From: Stenotrophomonas sp. UBA2629
GTDB lineage: Bacteria; Pseudomonadota; Gammaproteobacteria; Xanthomonadales; Xanthomonadaceae
Assembly: GCA_002359895.1 (NCBI GenBank)
Contig: DEOB01000012.1
Location: forward strand, 165,281 to 229,280
Length of the DNA stretch: 64,000 bases
Direction: 5' to 3'
Below the pieces are notes generated by a model, which worked only from the letters and a program-made list of their open reading frames with translations, had not been told where the DNA came from and did no database searches. This document shows positions 44,566-52,547 of this stretch, piece by piece; position 1 is the stretch's first letter; every line of letters starts with the position of its first letter. The translations under genes were made by a program, and so were the position numbers.

Positions 44566-45243
44566 TTGAGGGTGTTGTTGGTCGAAGATGACGTGCTGAT
44601 TGCCAACGGAATTTGCAACGGGCTAAGGGGCTTTGGCATTGAAGTGACGCACGCGGCCACTGCGTCAGATGCTGAAGCCATCTACGTTGATGATTCCTTT
44701 GCTGCGGTGGTGTTGGATCTGGGACTTCCGGATGCCGAAGGGTTGGATCTGATTAGTGTCTTTAGATCGGTGGAGACGCACCTGCCGGTGCTGATCCTGT
44801 CAGCGCGTGATGCCATCGAGTTCCGCGTTGCGGGGCTACAGGGCGGTGCTGACGATTACCTCGTCAAGCCCTTCGACTTGCGGGAGCTCGCTGCGCGCCT
44901 TTATGCACTGGTCAGACGCACGCAGGGGCGCGCCTCACAGACCGTCGCTGCCGGGCCCCTCAAACTGGAGCCCGCAAGCGGCTTGGCGTGGCTGGACGGC
45001 AACCCGGTCACCCTGTCGCGGAGGGAAATTGACCTGCTCACGGAGCTAGCTAGTGCGGACGGGAGGTGGGTCTCCCCCGAAGCATTGGTTGAGAAGCTCT
45101 TCGGTTTGGCCACCGAGTCCGGCACGAACACCCTCAATGTTCATATTCACAATGTGCGCCGAAAGCTGGGAAGCGAAGCCATCAGCACAGCCAGGGGGAT
45201 GGGATACCGCCTTGGGTGGGCGCTGGACAGCGATCCTCGCTAA
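44566..45243 (+). CDS. OmpR/QseB-type response regulator
   Basis: A 225-residue regulator with a receiver domain (VEDD acidic pair, phospho-acceptor Asp in VVLDLGLPDAEG, Lys in LVKPFDLREL) and a C-terminal winged helix ending in NVHIHNVRRKLG ... ISTARGMGYRLG. The start is TTG with CAGGT upstream. It is divergent from dsbD, separated by 141 bases, and may control that operon. Its partner is probably the kinase at 39385-40731. Confidence 0.9.
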   Translation: MRVLLVEDDVLIANGICNGLRGFGIEVTHAATASDAEAIYVDDSFAAVVLDLGLPDAEGLDLISVFRSVETHLPVLILSARDAIEFRVAGLQGGADDYLVKPFDLRELAARLYALVRRTQGRASQTVAAGPLKLEPASGLAWLDGNPVTLSRREIDLLTELASADGRWVSPEALVEKLFGLATESGTNTLNVHIHNVRRKLGSEAISTARGMGYRLGWALDSDPR

Positions 45244-45320
45244 TCATGTGTAACGAGCACGCAGGGGGCCGTATAACGATCTGCTTGCCCCCCTACTGTG
45301 ACCGCCACTTTTTCTCCAAC

Positions 45321-46763
45321 CTACGCGCCCGGCAAGCAGTCCAAGCAGCTTTCCGGTGGCGGCGGTGGGATGACCAGCTTGCGCTGTATTTGACGCAACG
45401 CCGTCCGCACACCTTCCTCGACAACCGGGTGATAGAACGGACTGTCGATCATCTGCTGGACGGTATCTCGCCGCTGAACGCTCCACGACAGCAGGTGGCC
45501 AATGTGTTCGGCCGATGGGCCAACCATCTCTGCTCCCAAGAACGTTCCTGTGGCGCTGTCGGCGTAGACACGGATTATCCCGTGGTTCTCCAGCATGACC
45601 CGGCTGCGCCCCTGATCAGCGAACGATGCCTCTCCAACCTCAAAAGCGGCGCCACTCTCGGTCAACTGCCGGAAGGTGGCGCCCGCCATCGCGATCTGGG
45701 GGTTGGAGAACACGATCCCCAGAGATGCCCTGCGCGGACGTGGGCGCACGTTTGGATAGCGGCCCGCGTTGTCGCCTGCGATGCGGCCGTCGTCTGCGGC
45801 CTCATGAAGGATATCGGCCATCCCATTGGCATCCCCGGCAACAAAGATGTGCGGGCAGGTGCTCTGACCGGTAGCGCGGTCGACAATGGGCAGGCCGTAA
45901 CTGTCCAAACCGATACCGGCATTGTCCAGGCCGATTCCGAGCATGTTCGGCTTACGACCTGTCGCGGCGATCAAGAAGTCGAACGTCTCGTTGCTGCGAA
46001 CACCCTCAGAATTCTCGGAGACCACTAATACTCGACCATCCTCGGTGAGCGAGGGTGTGACCTTTGCGCCCAGGCTCACAGGAACTTCTTCAGAGAAGAT
46101 GCGCGTGGCCTCCGCCGCAACCACTGGGTCGCTCAGCGGCCCGATGAAGCGACTGCGACCGTAAAGGCGAACCGTCACTCCAAGGCGATGCAGGGCCTGT
46201 GCTAACTCAAGGCCGATGACCCCGCTGCCAACAACGGCCACTGAGCTGGGCAGATCAGTCCACTCAAAAACGTCATCGTTCACAAGAAGCCTGTCGCCCA
46301 GCGCCTGACGCCATCCCTCCGGAACGAAGGGGCTGGACCCTGTCGCTACAACGATGCGATCAGCTTCGACGATGGTAGATGATCCGACCAGAAGATCATG
46401 AGCGGAGAGGAACGTCGCCTTGCCGCGCAGCCGGTGTTCCTCCGGCCACGCTTCTACCGACTCCACCACGAAGCCGACGAAGCGATCGCGCTCGCGGCGC
46501 ACCCGAGCCATTACTTCCCGTCCGTCGACCTTGATTGCTCCAGGCATGACGCCAAAGCTCGGCGCCAACGTCAGCGTATGAGCAGCATCTGCGGCACTGA
46601 TGAGCAGCTTGCTCGGCATGCAGCCAACCCTCGCACAGGTGGTTCCGTAGACGCCACCTTCAATCACCACAATGCTGTCGGTATGCGCTTTGGCCGCGCG
46701 GTAGGCTGTCATTCCGGAACTGCCGGCGCCAATGATGGCGACATCAACCTTGATACGAGTCAT
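45321..46763 (-). CDS. dihydrolipoyl dehydrogenase-like flavoprotein
   Basis: A 480-residue pyridine nucleotide-disulfide oxidoreductase. FAD site IIGAGSSGMTAYRAAK, redox cysteines in GTTCARVGCMPSKLL (CX4C), NAD site VVGSGVIGLELAQAL, and a C-terminal HPVVEEG motif supplying the His/Glu base are all present. The end has an extra pair of cysteines (ESCLDCLPGA). No 2-oxo acid dehydrogenase genes are nearby; next to two thioredoxins it may reduce a small thiol or thioredoxin instead. AGAGGT precedes the ATG at 46763. Confidence 0.85.
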   Translation of the reverse strand: MTRIKVDVAIIGAGSSGMTAYRAAKAHTDSIVVIEGGVYGTTCARVGCMPSKLLISAADAAHTLTLAPSFGVMPGAIKVDGREVMARVRRERDRFVGFVVESVEAWPEEHRLRGKATFLSAHDLLVGSSTIVEADRIVVATGSSPFVPEGWRQALGDRLLVNDDVFEWTDLPSSVAVVGSGVIGLELAQALHRLGVTVRLYGRSRFIGPLSDPVVAAEATRIFSEEVPVSLGAKVTPSLTEDGRVLVVSENSEGVRSNETFDFLIAATGRKPNMLGIGLDNAGIGLDSYGLPIVDRATGQSTCPHIFVAGDANGMADILHEAADDGRIAGDNAGRYPNVRPRPRRASLGIVFSNPQIAMAGATFRQLTESGAAFEVGEASFADQGRSRVMLENHGIIRVYADSATGTFLGAEMVGPSAEHIGHLLSWSVQRRDTVQQMIDSPFYHPVVEEGVRTALRQIQRKLVIPPPPPESCLDCLPGA

Positions 46764-46881
46764 CTGAGACCTCTTTTTGCCAGTGCATTGCAGTGGCCTG
46801 CAGCACGATCGGCGGAGACTGAACCGACCTCCACTTGTGAACGGCCGATTCGAGCGTTTGGGAGTATTCGGTTCTTGACTA

Positions 46882-47244
46882 TTAGCGTGCGCTATCGAGT
46901 CGCTTCTGAGCCCACTGCGCGATACGCGGTGCGGACAACGAGCCCAGGAGCCGGCCCACTTCTTGACCTTGGTCGTCATACATCAGGAGCATCGGCACAG
47001 CAGCGACCTTCAACGAGTCCAAAAGCTGCGGATCCGTCGCGGCATTCACCTTGAGGAATCGAGCCTTTGTGCTCATTGCCTCGGCGGCGGCAGCGAAAGC
47101 AGGCTCCATCGTCTTGCAGGGAGGGCACCACGGTGCCCCTATGTAGAGCAAGAGAGGATCGGCGGTGGAGCGCGCAATGCGGTTGAATCCGGTTGCGTCC
47201 ACCTCTTCCACCTTCCCAGCCCATGAGGGCACGGACGTGTTCAT
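46882..47244 (-). CDS. thioredoxin-family protein (CPPC)
   Basis: A 120-residue thioredoxin fold with active site WCPPC in YIGAPWCPPCKTMEP and a cis-Pro in AAVPMLLMYD. No signal peptide, so it is cytoplasmic. The CPPC active site, rather than the usual CGPC, suggests a different redox potential. It starts at the ATG at 47244 with AAGGTG upstream. A broken relative lies at 52316-52528. Confidence 0.88.
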   Translation of the reverse strand: MNTSVPSWAGKVEEVDATGFNRIARSTADPLLLYIGAPWCPPCKTMEPAFAAAAEAMSTKARFLKVNAATDPQLLDSLKVAAVPMLLMYDDQGQEVGRLLGSLSAPRIAQWAQKRLDSAR

Positions 47245-47301
47245 CGCTTCACCTTCTTTGCTAGGCGAGCGCCCCACAGAGGGCGCCCGCTTGGTTATGG
47301 C

Positions 47302-47631
47302 CTACTCGCCCTTTACGAACGGAGCGATCTGCTCGTGCAGAGCCTGCTTCGGCATCACGCCGACGATCTCCTTGGCGATCTTGCCATCCACGAAGACTTT
47401 CAAGGTGGGGATGGACCGCACCCCAAATCGCTGAGCCAACTCCGGGTTCTGATCGATATCGACCTTGACCACCTGGAGCTTGCCTTCAAGCTCATCGGAT
47501 ATCTCTTCCAAGGAAGGCGCGATGGCCCGGCAAGGCGGGCACCACGGGGCCCAGAAGTCCACCAGCACCGGCGTCTTGCTTTCAAGGACGTCGGACTCGA
47601 AGTCGAAAGTCGTTGTGCTACGGGTTGCCAT
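47302..47631 (-). CDS. thioredoxin (CPPC variant)
   Basis: A 109-residue thioredoxin of normal length, with WCPPC in DFWAPWCPPCRAIAP and the RSIPTLKVF cis-Pro motif. Classical TrxA has CGPC, so this is an accessory paralog. It lies between the other thioredoxin and the Old Yellow Enzyme on the same strand with short gaps, consistent with an operon starting upstream. The ATG at 47631 has GAGGTG upstream. Confidence 0.9.
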   Translation of the reverse strand: MATRSTTTFDFESDVLESKTPVLVDFWAPWCPPCRAIAPSLEEISDELEGKLQVVKVDIDQNPELAQRFGVRSIPTLKVFVDGKIAKEIVGVMPKQALHEQIAPFVKGE

Positions 47632-47671
47632 GTCACACCTCATCTGTGGCCCGCACGTGCGGGGTGGTTGA

Positions 47672-48793
47672 TCAGACGACTGCTGCGTCGGCGCGAGCGC
47701 CATCGTAGGTCGGATAGTCGGTGTAGCCCTTTGCCCCGATCACGCCGTAGAAGGTCGACGGATCAGGCTTTGCTAGCGGCCAGCCGTTCTTCATCCGCTC
47801 CACCAGGTCGGGGTTGGAGATGAAGTTGGTGCCGAACGCAATCAGGTCGAGCTCGCCCTTGGCCAGTTCCGCCTCGGCCAGTTCCTGGGTGAACCCGCCG
47901 GCACCGATCAGCGTGCCCTGGTAAGCCTTCCGGAACGCAGCACCGAAGCCGGCCGGCGTGCCCGCTGCCGAGATCGTGGTCTGGTAGTTCAGGTGCACGA
48001 ACGCCAGGGTCCGCTCGTTCAGCGCCGAGGCCATGCTTGCCCAAGCTTCGGCCTCACCTTCGAAGGCCTCCATGTCGTAGATGCGACCAAACGGGGAGAC
48101 GCGAACGCCCACCTTCTCGCCGCCAATTTCAGCCGCGACCGCGTCGATGGTCTCCAGCAGCAGGCGCTGACGATTCTCGATCGATCCACCATACTGGTCG
48201 GTGCGGGTATTGAGCTTGCTGCTTAGGAACTGGTCGAACAAGAACGCGTTGGCGGCCATCAGTTCGACGCCATCGAAGCCCGCATCCATCGCACGACGCG
48301 CAGACGAGGCGAAGTCCTGAATGACACGCTTGACCTCATCGGTGGTCAGGGCGCGCGGCTTGCTCGGCAGCACCGGGCCTTCCTTGCCAGGCTCGACCCA
48401 CGCATAGACCATCGTGGTGGTCGCCGGCACGTCGCCCGACGACACCGGCGCGACGTTGCCCGGCTGCAGCGAGACGTGCGACAGACGACCGACGTGCCAG
48501 AGCTGGGCAAAAATCTTGCCGCCGTTGGCATGCACCGCATCGGTGACTTTACGCCAGCCTTCGGTCTGCTCGTCGGTGTAGAGACCTGGGGTATACAGGT
48601 AACCACGGCCCTCGTCGGAAACCGGAAGGCCCTCCGTGATGATCAGACCGGCCGAGGCGCGTTGACCGTAGTAGAGCGCAGTCAGCTCGCTCGGAATGTT
48701 CTCCGGCGTGCGGGTGCGGGTCATCGGGGCCATGACAACGCGGTTTGCCAGCGGCAAGCCGGAAAGGTCATAGGTAGTGAACAGCTTGCTCAT
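47672..48793 (-). CDS. Old Yellow Enzyme-family flavin reductase, altered active site
   Basis: A 373-residue FMN barrel of the NemA/OYE family (NRVVMAPMTRTR, FAQLWHVGRLSH, NRQRLLLETIDAVAAEIG all present). These enzymes reduce activated alkenes or nitro compounds with NADPH. The usual H-x-x-N-x-Y active-site motif is changed here: aligned residues are M179, N182 and F184 (ELMAANAFLFDQFL), losing the substrate-binding His and the proton-donor Tyr. Reactivity is therefore likely altered. It sits in a redox gene cluster. Confidence 0.88.
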   Translation of the reverse strand: MSKLFTTYDLSGLPLANRVVMAPMTRTRTPENIPSELTALYYGQRASAGLIITEGLPVSDEGRGYLYTPGLYTDEQTEGWRKVTDAVHANGGKIFAQLWHVGRLSHVSLQPGNVAPVSSGDVPATTTMVYAWVEPGKEGPVLPSKPRALTTDEVKRVIQDFASSARRAMDAGFDGVELMAANAFLFDQFLSSKLNTRTDQYGGSIENRQRLLLETIDAVAAEIGGEKVGVRVSPFGRIYDMEAFEGEAEAWASMASALNERTLAFVHLNYQTTISAAGTPAGFGAAFRKAYQGTLIGAGGFTQELAEAELAKGELDLIAFGTNFISNPDLVERMKNGWPLAKPDPSTFYGVIGAKGYTDYPTYDGARADAAVV

Positions 48794-48869
48794 GGCGGCA
48801 TCTCTATTGGGTTGCGCAGCCCCGGCTTGGGGCTGCTTGTTTTAGGCACGGCCTGACTGGCGGAAGGAC

Positions 48870-49424
48870 TCAGCCTTCGACCACTTCCAGCTTGGACACC
48901 ATGCGGATGGCCTTGGAGAAGTTGGCCAGGTTCACCGAGGTCTTGGTCACCACCGCGTGCAGTTCCTCCAGGCGTTCGCGCGAGGCGTCCGTGTTCAGAC
49001 GGACCACGTAGGTGACCTCGTCGTAGCCCGGATTGACGCTTTCGTCCAAGCCGAGGAACCCACGCAGGTCCAGTTCGCCATCCGTCTCGATCTCCAGGCT
49101 ATGGACGGTGATGCCCATGGCCGCTGCGTTCACCACGTAGCCCACGGTCAAGCAGGCGTTGAGGGCTGCCATCAGCAGCTCCTGCGGATTGGGAGCCGAG
49201 TTCTGACCAAGCAGCTCATTCGGCTCATCGGCAGCAATCTCGAAGTGACGCTCGTACTTCACCCCGGCCATGGAGTAGTGGTTGACGGTGGCGACAGAGC
49301 GGGTCTGGCCGTCCCACTTCGTCTTCACGTTGAAGCGTGCGTTGCGCTTGGATGCGTCTTCGGCGACACCTTTGGCAAATTCCTGAAGAGCGGCGACGTC
49401 AATACCATTGGGCTTGTTGGTCAT
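48870..49424 (-). CDS. OsmC/Ohr-family protein
   Basis: A 184-residue protein with OsmC features: APNPQELLMAALNACLTVGY with the first conserved Cys. The second, usually conserved Cys ('CPV...' region) is replaced (VTKTSVNLANF), so classical peroxidase chemistry is doubtful. Family members reduce organic hydroperoxides. It is in the same leftward series as the OYE, fitting a detoxification role. Confidence 0.85.
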   Translation of the reverse strand: MTNKPNGIDVAALQEFAKGVAEDASKRNARFNVKTKWDGQTRSVATVNHYSMAGVKYERHFEIAADEPNELLGQNSAPNPQELLMAALNACLTVGYVVNAAAMGITVHSLEIETDGELDLRGFLGLDESVNPGYDEVTYVVRLNTDASRERLEELHAVVTKTSVNLANFSKAIRMVSKLEVVEG

Positions 49425-49542
49425 TTTCGTAGTTCCTTTCTGAGTGCGCTCACGCGCGGTGGGTCAACCGGACGCTCAAAAGCCAGGGCTTGACCGAATT
49501 GGGGTTTGGCTAAACAGTTCTGTTGCTGTGACGGGCAAGGAA

Positions 49543-50226
49543 TCAGTAGGCGCAGCCGTCAATGCCGCAGCTTTCGCCTTCGCCGGTGTCAATCATTGGA
49601 GCGGGCATGTCATGGGCGGCATCAAGGATGGCGCGTTCAAACACGTCCACTTCTCGAGCGCCGGACACATACACCTTGTTGTTGAACAGGAACAGCGGAA
49701 CGCCATTGGCGATCTGGTTCGCGTCCGCTTCGTCACGTGCGATCTCTGCGGCGACGCGGGCAGAGTCAAACTCGAACAAGGTGTCCGTCACGCCGACCTC
49801 TTTGGCAAGCGATGCCAGGACGTCCTGGTCAAAGATGTCGATGTCATCGGTGGTCGCTGCTTTGTAGATGCGCTCGCTCAGCAACTGGGCCACGACCGGG
49901 GAGCGGATGCTCTTGACCAGCGCATGCGCAACCGTCGTATCGCCGAAACGCATGGTGTCGAAGTTGTAGACCAAGCCTTCCAGGATCCCATTCGTGCTGA
50001 CAGCTGCCATCATCCGATCTGCACCGGCCGGGCCACCCAGCTTCTGATACAGCGCCGTCTTGTAATCCATGGGCTTGACCCCTCGCGCAAGGCGATAGGC
50101 CTTGTGAGTCACCTCAACCTGGACCTGCCCTGCCAGCGCATCCACCGCCTTTTCGAAGCGTTTTTTTGCAATCCAGCACCACGGGCAGACGTAGTCCGAC
50201 CAGATGTCCACCGTCACCGTTTTCAT
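49543..50226 (-). CDS. DsbA-family FrnE-like oxidoreductase
   Basis: A 227-residue cytoplasmic protein of the FrnE branch, with CPWC in SDYVCPWCWIAKKRF, the insert helical domain, and cis-Pro in NGVPLFLFNNK. The C-terminus has another Cys pair (ESCGIDGCAY), reminiscent of the extra C-terminal Cys motif of FrnE. No signal peptide. A CTACC/GGTAG dyad lies 30-50 bases upstream of the start, suggesting control by the neighbouring TetR regulator. Confidence 0.88.
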   Translation of the reverse strand: MKTVTVDIWSDYVCPWCWIAKKRFEKAVDALAGQVQVEVTHKAYRLARGVKPMDYKTALYQKLGGPAGADRMMAAVSTNGILEGLVYNFDTMRFGDTTVAHALVKSIRSPVVAQLLSERIYKAATTDDIDIFDQDVLASLAKEVGVTDTLFEFDSARVAAEIARDEADANQIANGVPLFLFNNKVYVSGAREVDVFERAILDAAHDMPAPMIDTGEGESCGIDGCAY

Positions 50227-50257
50227 GAAGCTCTCCGTAGATTCAAACAGCTGATAA

Positions 50258-50277
50258 CTACCATTCAGTCGGTAGGT
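50258..50277. promoter_or_regulatory. TetR-type operator candidate 2
   Basis: CTACC (50258-50262) and GGTAG (50271-50275) are opposed with eight bases between, within ACTACC-ATTCAGTC-GGTAGGT. It lies just upstream of the FrnE-like gene and resembles the dyads at 50933 and 52173. Confidence 0.55.
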
Positions 50278-50337
50278 TTCGCATCTAGAAAAATGCCATG
50301 CGAGCCCTCATTGCTTGAGGGGAGCACCGCGATAAGG

Positions 50338-50901
50338 TCAGGCGTTTTCGACGATCAGCCGGATGACGCTGGGCTTCAACGTGTCCGCGTCTTTGGTGGC
50401 CCAGTTAATGAAGCTGGATCCCTCTAGGACACTGAGAAGCAGAAACGCCTTCTGCCTGGCCCCACTGCCTTTGGGGATTTGCTTGAGCTTGGTGCCTTGC
50501 TCAAGCATCCGGGTAAGCCAAGCCAACTGCATCTCAAAGAACCGCTGCGTCAACTGCTGCATACTCGGCGGCAAGGCAGACATTTCTGCTGCCAGCGCCC
50601 CGCATAGGGGGAGCAAGCGACCGTCTTCACTAGATTTGAAGATCTGGAAGAAGGCTTCAAGGCGGGCAAACACATCGCTGTGCTGAACCTCGACACGATC
50701 AAACTCTGTCCGGACACGCTCGATGTAGTCCTCCACGATTGCCCCGCCCAAGTCTTCCTTGGTCGGAAAATGGTGGTGGATACTTGCCTTACGGATACCC
50801 ACCACCTCGGCCAGGTCCGCGTAACTGAAAGCGCTGTAGCCGCGGGTTCGCATCAAGTTTTCAGCGGTCTGAACCAAGGCGTCGCGTGTGCCAACAGCCA
50901 T
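50338..50901 (-). CDS. TetR/AcrR-family repressor
   Basis: A 187-residue regulator with the N-terminal helix-turn-helix GYSAFSYADLAEVVGIRKASIHHHFPTKEDL at about 20-50 and a helical effector domain. It probably represses the surrounding redox genes until an electrophile or similar ligand binds. A 22-bp dyad lies 32 bases upstream of its own start, suggesting autoregulation. Confidence 0.92.
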   Translation of the reverse strand: MAVGTRDALVQTAENLMRTRGYSAFSYADLAEVVGIRKASIHHHFPTKEDLGGAIVEDYIERVRTEFDRVEVQHSDVFARLEAFFQIFKSSEDGRLLPLCGALAAEMSALPPSMQQLTQRFFEMQLAWLTRMLEQGTKLKQIPKGSGARQKAFLLLSVLEGSSFINWATKDADTLKPSVIRLIVENA

Positions 50902-50932
50902 GTCAATTCCTCAACTATTCGATAAAAAAATT

Positions 50933-50954
50933 CTACCTACCACATGGTAGATAG
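50933..50954. promoter_or_regulatory. TetR-type operator candidate 1
   Basis: Half-sites CTACCTACCA and TGGTAGATAG flank a two-base centre, forming a 22-bp dyad with one mismatched pair. It lies between the TetR gene and the CMD/SDR pair. Confidence 0.7.
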
Positions 50955-50997
50955 TCAACTCCCAGCGACCCACCTCTTTTGGTCGTTGGGCTCCGGT

Positions 50998-51339
50998 TTA
51001 TGCGCCAAGCTCTTCATATGCCTCGAGGGCGCGGGAAGAGTAGACGTAAGCAGCGCCGGCGTTGAGCGATATGGCGGTGCCCAACGCAGCGGCAATCTCT
51101 TCCTTGGTCGCACCGGCCTTCTTGGCCGCGCCTGCGTGTGCGGCGATGCAGCCATCGCAACGCGTGGTCACGGCCACCGCCAGCGAGATCAGCTCATGCG
51201 TCTTGGCGTCCAGCACGTTGCCCTCACGGGTGGCCAGTTCCAGCTTATGGAAGGCGCTGGCCACAGGAGCATTGGCCTTGTTGAAGCTGCTGACCCGCTT
51301 GATGAGCGACTTCAGCTCTTCGGTCCATTTCTTTTCCAT
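50998..51339 (-). CDS. carboxymuconolactone decarboxylase / AhpD-like protein
   Basis: A 113-residue all-helical protein with the family's redox motif TRCDGCIAAHAGAAKKAGAT (CxxC followed by His). AhpD-like members act as disulfide reductases supporting peroxidase systems; true decarboxylases lack this CxxC. GAGGTG precedes the ATG at 51339. It is 23 bases downstream of the SDR gene, so the two form an operon. Confidence 0.88.
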   Translation of the reverse strand: MEKKWTEELKSLIKRVSSFNKANAPVASAFHKLELATREGNVLDAKTHELISLAVAVTTRCDGCIAAHAGAAKKAGATKEEIAAALGTAISLNAGAAYVYSSRALEAYEELGA

Positions 51340-51362
51340 TTCGATCACCTCTGTGTTTTGGA

Positions 51363-52157
51363 TTAGTTGCCGAGCTTGCGTGCAGCCATGACGCCGCCGT
51401 CCACGTCCCAAACCGCACCGGTAACCCAAGAGGCCTTGTCGGACAGCAGGAAGATGACGGTTTCTGCGACATCGCGCGGCGTGCCATTTCGGCCGAGCGG
51501 ATGGAAGTTCTTGAAGCCATCCAACGCGCCCGCAAGCTCTTCGCCAGGAATAAACCGCTCAAAGATCTTGGTCTCCACCATGCCGGGGCTGACTGCGTTC
51601 ACGCGAATACCGTGCTCCGCCAATTCCGCAGCGACATGCCTGGTCATGGCATCCAAGCCCATCTTGGCCATCGAGTAGGCGGGCGCCTTCACCGTTTCGA
51701 TGGCTTGGCGGGCCGCAACAGCGGTGACGTTGACGATCGAACCCGGCTTCTTCTGCGCGACCAGCGAAGCGGCCACCTGCTGGGTGATGAAGAACAGCGA
51801 GCGATTCAGGTCGAGGAAGTTGTTGTAGTCCTCGATCGAGTGCTCCAAGAAGGCCTTCGGATAGAAGATGCCCGCCGTATTGACGAGCAGGTCAATGTCA
51901 CTGTGTTCCGCCGTCAACTTGGCGAGAAGCGTCTGCACGCTTGCCGGGTTCGAAAGATCTGCGGCAAAAGCCGACGCCTTACCCTCACCGGCTACTGCTG
52001 CAAGCTGTTGCCGTGCAGCCTCAGCCTTTTCGGGGCGATTGCCCACGACAACCACCGCACCGCCCTGCTCGGCGACCATCTGTGCAACCTCCAGCCCGAT
52101 TCCGCTGGTGCCACCTACAACCAACAGCTTGCGACCCGAGAACTCTTTTGTATTCAT
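51363..52157 (-). CDS. short-chain dehydrogenase/reductase
   Basis: A 264-residue SDR with the cofactor motif VGGTSGIGLEVA (TGxxxGxG type), the NTAG motif, and the YxxxK pair Y161/K165 in YSMAK. The position of the catalytic Ser holds Thr145-Ala146 (IVNVTAVAARQ), an atypical site. Substrate unknown; likely an aldehyde, ketone or quinone given the neighbours. A CTACC dyad just upstream suggests TetR control. Confidence 0.88.
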   Translation of the reverse strand: MNTKEFSGRKLLVVGGTSGIGLEVAQMVAEQGGAVVVVGNRPEKAEAARQQLAAVAGEGKASAFAADLSNPASVQTLLAKLTAEHSDIDLLVNTAGIFYPKAFLEHSIEDYNNFLDLNRSLFFITQQVAASLVAQKKPGSIVNVTAVAARQAIETVKAPAYSMAKMGLDAMTRHVAAELAEHGIRVNAVSPGMVETKIFERFIPGEELAGALDGFKNFHPLGRNGTPRDVAETVIFLLSDKASWVTGAVWDVDGGVMAARKLGN

Positions 52158-52172
52158 TGCATGACCCTTAAA

Positions 52173-52191
52173 CCTACCAATCAGTAGATAG
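52173..52191. promoter_or_regulatory. TetR-type operator candidate 3
   Basis: CCTACCAATC and AGTAGATAG lie 16-34 bases upstream of the SDR start. The sequence AAACCTACC is shared with the reverse complement of candidate 2, and GTAGATAG with candidate 1. The right half-site is weaker. Confidence 0.5.
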
Positions 52192-52315
52192 TCTATTCTG
52201 ATAATTTCCGCACGTCAAGGCGAGCCAGAGCGCACTTCATTCAGGACGTTCAGCTAAAGAAACGAGTCGCGATGCATGTCGGGTAACTGGAACCCGTATA
52301 AGCAAGGTCCAGACC

Positions 52316-52528
52316 GAGAAAGCTGCCGCCGCGCATACGGATGTCCTATTCCTGAAGGTCAATGCGGCCACAGACTCACAGCTGCTGACGGCTCTGAACA
52401 TCGCCTCGGTGCCCACGCTCGTCCTGCATGACGGCAGCGGAACGCAGGTCGCCCGGTTCACCGGAACGTTGACGGCCGTGCAGATCACATCATTGCTGGA
52501 GCGCAACCTCCGGTCTACAGATCCCTGA
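52316..52528 (+). pseudogene. thioredoxin C-terminal fragment
   Basis: The plus strand encodes VLFLKVNAATDSQLLTALN, then ASVPTLVLHDGSGTQVARFTG up to a TGA at 52526. This is the C-terminal two thirds of a thioredoxin closely related to the intact gene at 46882-47244 (RFLKVNAATDPQLLDSLKV). The CxxC part and a start codon are missing. It is oriented opposite to the intact copy. Confidence 0.75.
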
Positions 52529-52547
52529 CCGGCCATCGCATCCTCAG

